A stretch of 5,139 bases of DNA from an uncultured Ruminococcus sp. (GTDB lineage Bacteria; Bacillota; Clostridia; Oscillospirales; Ruminococcaceae): contig CAMVIL010000122.1 in the NCBI GenBank assembly GCA_947167535.1, positions 1-5,139 on the forward strand. The letters run 5' to 3'. The notes under the pieces were generated by a model. The model did no database searches, was not told the origin of the DNA, and saw only the letters and a program-made list of their open reading frames with translations. This document shows, one piece after another, positions 1 through 4,340 of the stretch. The number at the start of each line of letters is the position of its first letter. Position 1 is the first letter of the stretch. Made by a program: the position numbers and the translations under genes.

Positions 1-1006
1 ACATTTTCTCGTAGTAGTTCTGATACTCGCCCGAAATAATGGTCTCCCACCACTCCTTGTTGTCGAGGTACCACTGAATGGTCTTCTTGATGCCGTCCGC
101 GAACTTCGTTTCGGGCAGCCAGCCGAGCTCGTTGTGTATCTTCGTCGGGTCGATAGCGTAGCGCATATCGTGACCCTTTCTGTCCTCGACGTGGGTTATC
201 AGGCTTTCGGGCTTGCCAAGTTCCTTGCATATCAGTTTCACGATGTCAATGTTCTTCATCTCGTTGTGACCGCCGACGTTGTACACCTCACCGACCTTGC
301 CCTTGTGGATTATCAGGTCGATTGCGCGGCAGTGATCCTCGACATACAGCCAGTCGCGGACGTTCAGACCCTCGCCGTAAACGGGCAGAGGCTTGTCCGC
401 CAGCGCGTTCGCGATCATCAGCGGGATAAGCTTCTCGGGGAAATGATAGGGTCCGTAATTGTTGGAACATCTCGAAATTGTCACCGGCAGACCGTAAGTC
501 CTGTGATAAGCCATAACAAGCAGATCGGCGCCAGCCTTAGACGAACTGTAAGGGCTGCTTGTATGTATCGGTGTCTCCTCAGTGAAGAACAGGTCGGGAC
601 GGTCGAGGGGCAGGTCGCCGTAGACCTCGTCGGTGGATACCTGATGATAGCGCTGTATGCCGTACTTTCGGCAAGCGTCCATCAGCACCTGTGTGCCGAG
701 AATGTTGGTCTGCAAGAAGATCTCGGGGTTCTCGATAGAACGGTCAACGTGAGATTCGGCTGCAAAATTCACCACGATGTCGGGTTTTTCTTCCTCGAAC
801 AGCTTGTAGATAGCCTCTCGGTCGCAGATGTCTATCTTCACGAAACGGAAGTTCGGGTTCTGCATCACGGGTTCGAGGGTCGAAAGATTGCCTGCATAGG
901 TCAGCTTGTCAAGGCACACGATGCGGTAGTCGGGGTAGGTGTCCAGCATATGGAACACGAAATTCGAGCCGATGAATCCGGCGCCGCCTGTTACAAAAAT
1001 AGTCAT
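1..1006 (-). CDS. rfbB: dTDP-glucose 4,6-dehydratase (RmlB/RfbB), C-terminus cut by window edge
   Basis: Cytoplasmic NAD+-dependent short-chain dehydrogenase/reductase that converts dTDP-glucose to dTDP-4-keto-6-deoxyglucose, the second step of dTDP-L-rhamnose synthesis. Translating the minus strand from the ATG at 1006 gives 335 uninterrupted codons that leave the window without a stop. Visible family marks are the N-terminal Rossmann motif TGGAGFIG (residues 6-13), the catalytic S-T-D-E-V-Y-G segment with T125, D126 and E127, and the SDR Tyr-xxx-Lys pair Y153/K157 in [29 protein letters not shown] (179-195) and [11 protein letters not shown] (215-225) are also typical of RmlB. Family members are about 340-360 residues, so only a short tail is missing. 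The start is supported by an AAGGAG site 7 nt upstream. It is the third gene of the rfbA-rfbC-rfbB operon, 11 bp after the rfbC stop; rfbD would be expected next, outside the window. All key residues are present, so I see no sign of decay. Confidence 0.96.
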   Translation of the reverse strand, partial: MTIFVTGGAGFIGSNFVFHMLDTYPDYRIVCLDKLTYAGNLSTLEPVMQNPNFRFVKIDICDREAIYKLFEEEKPDIVVNFAAESHVDRSIENPEIFLQTNILGTQVLMDACRKYGIQRYHQVSTDEVYGDLPLDRPDLFFTEETPIHTSSPYSSSKAGADLLVMAYHRTYGLPVTISRCSNNYGPYHFPEKLIPLMIANALADKPLPVYGEGLNVRDWLYVEDHCRAIDLIIHKGKVGEVYNVGGHNEMKNIDIVKLICKELGKPESLITHVEDRKGHDMRYAIDPTKIHNELGWLPETKFADGIKKTIQWYLDNKEWWETIISGEYQNYYEKM

Positions 1007-1013
1007 ATTGATT

Positions 1014-1019
1014 CTCCTT
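1014..1019 (-). promoter_or_regulatory. Shine-Dalgarno of rfbB overlapping the rfbC stop codon
   Basis: The minus strand reads TAAGGAG here: the rfbC stop TAA (1020-1018) shares its two A's with AAGGAG, which lies 7 nt before the rfbB ATG. A ribosome ending on rfbC therefore sits on the rfbB initiation site, which suggests translational coupling. The overlap is seen directly; coupling is inferred. Confidence 0.85.
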
Positions 1020-1569
1020 AAAACTCTATCTTAGATTCTGCGAGCGAGGGGTGGATTTTGTCCTTTTCGCTGAGGATCATCTCGCCCGCGTCGGGCCATT
1101 CGATGCCGATGGCGGGGTCGTTCCACATTATGCCGCCCTCGTCCTCGGGGTGGTAAACGTCGTCGCACTTGTAGGTGAACTCGGCGTAATCACTGACTAC
1201 CACAAAGCCGTGTGCAAATCCGCGCGGTATCATGAACTGCCTGTGGTTTTCTTCCGAAAGCAGAACACCTACCCACTTGCCATAGGTCTTGCTGCCCTTT
1301 CTGAGATCAACCGCAACATCGAACACCTCACCCTTGATAACACGGACGAGCTTTGCCTGCGGATGAGTCTTCTGAAAGTGAAGCCCCCTCAGCACACCCT
1401 TTCGGGAGCTGGACTGGTTGTCCTGAACGAAGTTGTAGTCAAGCCCCGCCGCCTTAAAATCGCTCTCCTTGTATGTCTCCATAAAGTAGCCGCGGTTGTC
1501 GCCGAAGGTCTTGACGTCGATTATGTAAACGCCCTTTATCTTGGTCTCGTTGAATGTAAAATTGCCCAT
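1018..1569 (-). CDS. rfbC: dTDP-4-dehydrorhamnose 3,5-epimerase (RmlC/RfbC)
   Basis: Cupin-fold cytoplasmic epimerase that inverts C3 and C5 of dTDP-4-keto-6-deoxyglucose, the third step of dTDP-L-rhamnose synthesis. The product has 183 residues, the usual size for the family. The signature [14 protein letters not shown] (53-66) carries the catalytic base H64, paired in this family with an Asp in the LSEKD segment, here D170. IPRGFAHGF (115-122) contributes H120 to the active site, and [17 protein letters not shown] (131-147) with [11 protein letters not shown] (149-159) is also characteristic. The start at 1569 has AAGGAG 8 nt upstream. It is the middle gene of the operon, 12 bp after rfbA and 11 bp before rfbB, with the stop of each upstream gene overlapping the next ribosome site. 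The gene looks intact. Confidence 0.96.
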   Translation of the reverse strand: MGNFTFNETKIKGVYIIDVKTFGDNRGYFMETYKESDFKAAGLDYNFVQDNQSSSRKGVLRGLHFQKTHPQAKLVRVIKGEVFDVAVDLRKGSKTYGKWVGVLLSEENHRQFMIPRGFAHGFVVVSDYAEFTYKCDDVYHPEDEGGIMWNDPAIGIEWPDAGEMILSEKDKIHPSLAESKIEF

Positions 1570-1577
1570 TTCACGCG

Positions 1578-1583
1578 CTCCTT
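1578..1583 (-). promoter_or_regulatory. Shine-Dalgarno of rfbC overlapping the rfbA stop codon
   Basis: The minus strand reads TAAGGAG: the rfbA stop TAA (1584-1582) overlaps AAGGAG, 8 nt before the rfbC ATG. This is the same arrangement as at the rfbC-rfbB junction and fixes the rfbC start. Confidence 0.85.
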
Positions 1584-2469
1584 AGTATTTTATCCTGCCC
1601 TCGGCAACCTTTTTCAGATGTGCGCCGTATGGGGATTTTCCGTATTTTTCGGCGGACTTCATCAGCCCGTCCTTGGTTATCCAGCCGTTGATGAAGGCTA
1701 TCTCCTCGGGAGCGGAGATCTCGATGCCCTGACGGTTCTGGACCATCTGCACGAAGTTGGTCGCTTCTGCGAGGCTGTCCATCGTGCCGGTATCGAGCCA
1801 TGCAAAGCCGCGCCCCAGAAGCTGAACGTCCAGCAGAGCGTCGTCTAAGTACATCTCGTTGAGGGTGGTTATCTCAAGCTCGCCGCGAGCGGAAGGCTTT
1901 ACAGCATTTGCTCTTGCACTAACGCCCTTAGGGTAGAAATACAGCCCAGTCACCGCATAGTTCGACTTAGGCTCGGCTGGCTTCTCCTCGATGGAGATGG
2001 CCTGTCCGTTTTCGTTGAACTCGACCACGCCGAAACGCTCGGGGTCGGGAACGTAGTAGCCGAAAACGGTCGCACGCTTGTTCTGCTCGGCGTCCTCGAC
2101 AGCCGCACGAAGAAGAGTTCCGAAGCCGTTGCCGTAGAAGATATTATCGCCGAGAACCATAGCACAAGCATCATCACCGATGAATTCCTCGCCTAGGATA
2201 AACGCCTGTGCGAGACCGTCGGGGGAGGGCTGCACCTTGTACGACAGATTCACGCCGTACTCCGAGCCGTCGCCGAGAAGCCGCTCGAAGTTAGGCAGGT
2301 CGGTCGGGGTGGAGATTATGAGTATGTCCTTGATGCCCGCAAGCATGAGGGTCGACAGCGGATAGTAGACCATCGGCTTGTCGTAGACGGGCAGAAGCTG
2401 CTTCGATGTAACCATCGTCAGCGGGTACAGTCTGGTGCCGGAGCCGCCGGCGAGAATTATACCTTTCAT
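1582..2469 (-). CDS. rfbA: glucose-1-phosphate thymidylyltransferase (RmlA/RfbA)
   Basis: Cytoplasmic nucleotidyltransferase that joins glucose-1-phosphate and dTTP to give dTDP-glucose and pyrophosphate, the first and usually feedback-regulated step of dTDP-L-rhamnose synthesis. The 295-residue product has the normal family length. It shows the N-terminal nucleotide-binding loop [13 protein letters not shown] (6-18), [12 protein letters not shown] (22-33) with K23, and VLGDN (105-109) with metal ligand D108. EEKP (161-164) carries K163, GLYFYP follows (175-180), [11 protein letters not shown] lies at 191-201, and WLDTGT (224-229) carries the second metal Asp, D226. The ATG at 2469 has a modest AGAGGT site (2481-2476) 6 nt upstream. 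It is the promoter-proximal gene of the operon; a consensus SigA promoter lies about 90 bp upstream with a 14-bp palindrome between. Ends in TAA. No damage seen. Confidence 0.97.
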   Translation of the reverse strand: MKGIILAGGSGTRLYPLTMVTSKQLLPVYDKPMVYYPLSTLMLAGIKDILIISTPTDLPNFERLLGDGSEYGVNLSYKVQPSPDGLAQAFILGEEFIGDDACAMVLGDNIFYGNGFGTLLRAAVEDAEQNKRATVFGYYVPDPERFGVVEFNENGQAISIEEKPAEPKSNYAVTGLYFYPKGVSARANAVKPSARGELEITTLNEMYLDDALLDVQLLGRGFAWLDTGTMDSLAEATNFVQMVQNRQGIEISAPEEIAFINGWITKDGLMKSAEKYGKSPYGAHLKKVAEGRIKY

Positions 2470-2517
2470 ATAAATACCTCTGTATCTGGATTTTTTATAG
2501 ATCGTAAGAATGACCGT

Positions 2518-2531
2518 CGGGAAATTTCCCG
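2518..2531. repeat. 14-bp perfect palindrome CGGGAAATTTCCCG in the rfb leader
   Basis: The 14 bases are their own reverse complement, and the symmetry stops at the next pair on each side. The palindrome lies about +23 to +36 from the predicted rfb start point and about 50 bp before the rfbA ATG. As DNA it could be an operator for a dimeric regulator; as RNA it could form a 5-bp hairpin with an AAUU loop. Symmetry is seen; function is inferred. Confidence 0.6.
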
Positions 2532-2560
2532 CATATTCCTGTGGGTAGTCACTGTTTATT

Positions 2561-2590
2561 ATTATACTATATTATTATAGTTCTTGTCAA
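2561..2590 (-). promoter_or_regulatory. SigA-type promoter of the rfbA-rfbC-rfbB operon
   Basis: On the minus strand a perfect -35 TTGACA (2590-2585) and a perfect -10 TATAAT (2566-2561) are separated by 18 nt of very AT-rich sequence. The predicted transcription start is near 2553, giving a leader of about 84 nt before the rfbA ATG at 2469. Both hexamers match consensus exactly, so strong basal expression is expected unless it is repressed. Confidence 0.8.
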
Positions 2591-2849
2591 CCTATTTTTA
2601 TTAAGGTATTCTTAATGAGATAATACAGAGATCAAGAGAGCCGTGCCTCGTACAGACTTCTGAGGGCAGTTTCCCGGCGAGGTTGTATCGGAAGTTGTAT
2701 TGTTAAAATACTAACATTCATGATATATTTATCCTTCATACACAAAGTTGTATTGTTTGGGCAAGCGTACAACATATTCCCTTAATACTTGGAAAATATT
2801 TTGTCGTTTATGGATAATTATTTGTGTTTAAGTTTGTTAATTTTGTCAA
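2591..2849. other. intergenic spacer between divergent promoters
   Basis: About 260 bp between the two -35 boxes with no supportable gene. Short ATG frames at 2720 (20 codons) and 2810 (17 codons) lack ribosome sites. The segment holds a 13-bp direct repeat (2692-2704 and 2745-2757), an inverted partial copy at 2768-2773, and a locally GC-richer patch at about 2638-2690 containing the inverted pair CCTCG (2646-2650) and CGAGG (2678-2682). The length and repeats are compatible with a regulatory region for one or both flanking units. Confidence 0.5.
2692..2757. repeat. 13-bp direct repeat AAGTTGTATTGTT, two copies 53 bp apart
   Basis: Identical copies lie at 2692-2704 and 2745-2757. A related GGTTGTAT sits at 2681-2688. 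The second copy's GTTGTA (2747-2752) faces an inverted TACAAC (2768-2773), so this copy is also one arm of a possible hairpin. The 53-bp spacing is close to five helical turns, which would place both copies on the same DNA face. Possible regulator-binding sites; function unknown. Confidence 0.5.
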
Positions 2850-2878
2850 TTGAAAACGTTTAAGGAATATGATATTAT
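2850..2878 (+). promoter_or_regulatory. SigA-type extended -10 promoter of the secreted protein gene
   Basis: TTGAAA (2850-2855) and TATTAT (2873-2878) are separated by exactly 17 nt, with TG at 2870-2871 giving an extended -10 (TGA-TATTAT). The predicted start point is 2885-2886, leaving a leader of about 136 nt before the ATG at 3022. Confidence 0.75.
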
Positions 2879-2900
2879 TATACACAAGATTAGGGGATAA

Positions 2901-2936
2901 ATGTCGAACGGGATAGTTATAGGCTCTCGGACATGA
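2901..2936 (+). CDS. possible 11-codon leader peptide in the 5' leader
   Basis: ATG at 2901 follows AGGGG (2892-2896) by 4 nt and encodes MSNGIVIGSRT before TGA at 2934-2936. The AGGGG site lies inside the 8-bp stem TTAGGGGA/TCCCCTAA, so initiation and leader folding would compete. The composition suggests no obvious amino-acid-sensing run. The spacing is short and no homology can be checked, so this may be chance. Confidence 0.2.
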   Translation: MSNGIVIGSRT

Positions 2937-3008
2937 CATCTCCCCTAACAAAAAAGACAATTTGTCTGGTTTTAAATAGCAGACAAAGAAATTGTATTAA
3001 TCTTAAAT

Positions 3009-3013
3009 GGAGG
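3009..3013 (+). promoter_or_regulatory. Shine-Dalgarno GGAGG that fixes the start at 3022
   Basis: GGAGG ends 8 nt before the ATG at 3022. An in-frame ATG at 3007 overlaps this site and has no ribosome site of its own, and starting there would add MEVFS ahead of the signal peptide. The start at 3022 is therefore preferred over 3007 and over the ATG at 3028. Confidence 0.85.
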
Positions 3014-3021
3014 TTTTTTCG

Positions 3022-4038
3022 ATGAAAATGACAAAAGTTGCAAGCACCGCAGCAGCTGTTCTTTGCGCAGCAGCATTCATGGTTCCTACTGCAGCAATGG
3101 CAGTTTCTGCTGAGACAACTGCTCCCACCTTCGTTTCCGTTGGCGAAGATGTTCCTTCCTGGAACGTTGTAAGCTTCACCGGCGATCAGTACGTTAAGGT
3201 TGGCAGCAACTTCAGCTTCAGCGTAAACGTTGGCTCTTGGGTAAAGAACGCTTCCTATCAGTGGCAGGTTGCTAACTATGGCAGCAACTACAACTGGCAG
3301 AACATCAGCGGCGCTACCAGCAGCACTTACACCACTACTATGACCAGCTCCCTCAACGGCGCTCACTACAGATGCGTTGTTGTTGATAACGACAGAAACC
3401 GCACCGAGAACACTGCTGCAAGAACAGTAAGCTCTAACGCTGCTGCTGCTAAGCTCGGCACTCCCGTTAAGCAGTCTGACGGCTACTACAAGATCCCCCT
3501 GACCATCACCGGTCTGAAGGACAACTCCATCTCCAGCTTCTGCCCCAAGTTCAATGTAAGCACATCTTCCATCGATGACATCGATTTCGAGTATGCAAGC
3601 AACTGGACTCAGAAGGGCGACAACTGCGGTTTCGACTTCTTCCAGGAGAACAATCCTGTTGACACCGACGGCGACGGCAAGACTGACCGCGTTGACAAGG
3701 TTCCCAACATCTATCGTCTCCAGTACGCTACCGTTATGCAGACCACTACTCTCGGCTCTGACAACGTATTCGGTTATCTGTACGTTAAGCCCAAGAGCGG
3801 CGTAAGCACTCTCGAGATCAAGATGGCTGAGGACGACAAGGCTTCTCTGTATGATGACAACAAGTACGAAGGCACCCTCGTTTACGGTATGTCCTACACC
3901 GGCACCACCATCGGCGGTTCCTCTTCCACTTCTACTGTTCCTACCAACATTCAGGTAGCTTACAGCACTGATTATCATCAGGTAAGATTTACTTGGGACA
4001 AAGATTCCGGCGCTGACAGATACGGCATCGCTGTATAG
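3022..4038 (+). CDS. secreted Ig-like / cohesin-like / FN3 multidomain protein, ended by an in-frame TAG
   Basis: An exported protein of unknown exact role, probably extracellular. Residues 1-30 form a signal peptide: MKMTK, a hydrophobic Ala-rich core, then AMA (25-27) or VSA (28-30) as the cleavage site. Residues about 50-140 look Ig-like, with SYQWQV around W81, the WQNISGATSSTYT strand and NGAHYRCVV with C118. Residues about 145-295 resemble a cohesin-type beta-sandwich (YYKIPLTITGLKDNSISSF early, VFGYLYVKPKSG and TLEIKMAEDDKASLYDDN late). This domain has an inserted acidic loop NPVDTDGDGKTD (D214, D216, D218, D222) that resembles a calcium site. A Ser/Thr linker (about 298-306) leads into an FN3-like domain, which TAG interrupts at codon 339. 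No LPXTG, C-terminal membrane helix or dockerin pair is seen. Codon use favours AAC, AAG, GGC, GTT and GCT, as in highly expressed genes. It has its own promoter, long leader and terminator. The cohesin-like call is tentative. Confidence 0.85.
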   Translation: MKMTKVASTAAAVLCAAAFMVPTAAMAVSAETTAPTFVSVGEDVPSWNVVSFTGDQYVKVGSNFSFSVNVGSWVKNASYQWQVANYGSNYNWQNISGATSSTYTTTMTSSLNGAHYRCVVVDNDRNRTENTAARTVSSNAAAAKLGTPVKQSDGYYKIPLTITGLKDNSISSFCPKFNVSTSSIDDIDFEYASNWTQKGDNCGFDFFQENNPVDTDGDGKTDRVDKVPNIYRLQYATVMQTTTLGSDNVFGYLYVKPKSGVSTLEIKMAEDDKASLYDDNKYEGTLVYGMSYTGTTIGGSSSTSTVPTNIQVAYSTDYHQVRFTWDKDSGADRYGIAV

Positions 4039-4209
4039 CTGGCAGGCAAGTGGAGAATCCAGACTCAGTCTCTGACCACCAATGTCTTCACCACTCCTAA
4101 GAACCTGACTCCCGGCAAGTCCTACAAGGTTGCTATCGCTGCCAGAGTAAACGGCACTTGGGATGTTGCAGGCGCTATCAAGAACGCTGTAACCATCACC
4201 GTTAAGTAA
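4036..4209 (+). pseudogene. in-frame continuation of the FN3 domain after TAG, to TAA
   Basis: After TAG (4036-4038) the same frame runs 56 codons to TAA (4207-4209), giving LAGKWRIQTQ, then TTPKNLTPGKSYKVAIAARV, NGTWD and a final AVTITVK. Together with PTNIQVAYSTDYHQVRFTWD and ADRYGIAV before the stop, this completes a normal FN3 domain of about 90 residues. The codon preference matches the upstream gene and no frameshift is needed. No ATG in this frame could restart translation. The amber sits where an aromatic residue would fit (IAV-X-LAGKW), so TAT or TAC to TAG is the simplest origin. Read through, the full protein would be 395 residues. Nonsense mutation, sequencing error and UAG readthrough cannot be told apart here. 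Confidence 0.8.
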
Positions 4210-4238
4210 TCGAAACTCCGATTAAATAACAAATACAG

Positions 4239-4271
4239 ACCGACGGTTTCTTCGGAAGCCGTCGGTTTTTT
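4239..4271 (+). terminator. intrinsic terminator of the secreted protein gene
   Basis: CCGACGGTTTC (4240-4250) pairs with GAAGCCGTCGG (4255-4265) as 11 bp with one G-U, closed by a C-UUCG-G tetraloop (4251-4254). Six T's (4266-4271) follow directly. It begins 30 bp after the TAA at 4207 and about 200 bp after the TAG, which suits the longer reading frame as the ancestral gene end. Confidence 0.95.
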
Positions 4272-4295
4272 GTTGCCCGAAAAACGCATACACGC

Positions 4296-4326
4296 AAAAA
4301 AGACATCTCCGAAAAGAGATGTCTTT
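4296..4326 (-). terminator. intrinsic terminator of the glycosyltransferase gene
   Basis: On the minus strand AAAGACATCTC (4326-4316) pairs perfectly with GAGATGTCTTT (4309-4299) around a 6-nt loop, followed by a T run formed by 4301-4296. It lies 14 bp after the glycosyltransferase stop and converges with the plus-strand terminator 24 bp away. Confidence 0.9.
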
Positions 4327-4340
4327 GCGATCCATACAGT

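Larger units (their letters stand above)
2886..3021 (+). promoter_or_regulatory. structured 5' leader with competing stems (candidate cis-regulatory RNA)
   Basis: Complementary segments seen by eye are AAGATTA (2886-2892) with TAATCTT (2998-3004), TTAGGGGA (2890-2897) with TCCCCTAA (2941-2948), ATGTC (2901-2905) with either GACAT copy (2930-2934 or 2935-2939), and TTTGTCT (2961-2967) with AGACAAA (2981-2987) or the upstream AGACAA (2955-2960). The outermost pair would close the leader from the predicted start point to just before the GGAGG site. Several pairings exclude one another, as in riboswitches and attenuators. I do not recognise a known riboswitch family; energies were not computed. 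Confidence 0.4.

Noticed and set aside
134..1021. Long plus-strand open frame antisense to rfbB
   Set aside because: The minus strand here encodes an RmlB with all catalytic motifs; the plus frame is opened by codon bias and has no recognisable domain or ribosome site.
1051..1848. Long plus-strand open frame antisense to rfbC and rfbA
   Set aside because: It crosses two well-identified minus-strand genes and their junction, with no family-like sequence.
2700..2729. Second plus-strand promoter (TTGTTA, 18 nt, TATATT with TG)
   Set aside because: The -35 is poor, and the better TTGAAA-17-TATTAT lies closer to the gene. AT-rich DNA yields such matches by chance.
2720..2860. Two tiny plus-strand ORFs (from 2720, 20 codons; from 2810, 17 codons)
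   Set aside because: No Shine-Dalgarno ahead of either, both lie upstream of the predicted promoter start, and neither shows a protein-like pattern.
3007..3009. Upstream in-frame ATG as the start of the secreted protein
   Set aside because: It overlaps the GGAGG ribosome site that serves the ATG at 3022 and would put Glu ahead of the positively charged signal-peptide start.
3055..3066. Cys15 in the signal peptide as a lipoprotein cleavage site
   Set aside because: The preceding residues A-V-L do not match a lipobox (Leu at -3 missing) and the Cys sits mid-hydrophobic core; AxA-type sites follow at residues 25-30.
3661..3690. Dockerin module suggested by the DTDGDGKTD loop
   Set aside because: A dockerin needs two such loops with following helices; only one acidic loop is present and it is embedded in a beta-rich domain.
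2917..3978. 353-codon minus-strand open frame antisense to the secreted gene
   Set aside because: The plus strand has promoter, GGAGG site, signal peptide and domain-like sequence; the antisense product is low-complexity Val/Ala/Ser-rich, a reflection of the GTT/GCT/AAC codon preference.
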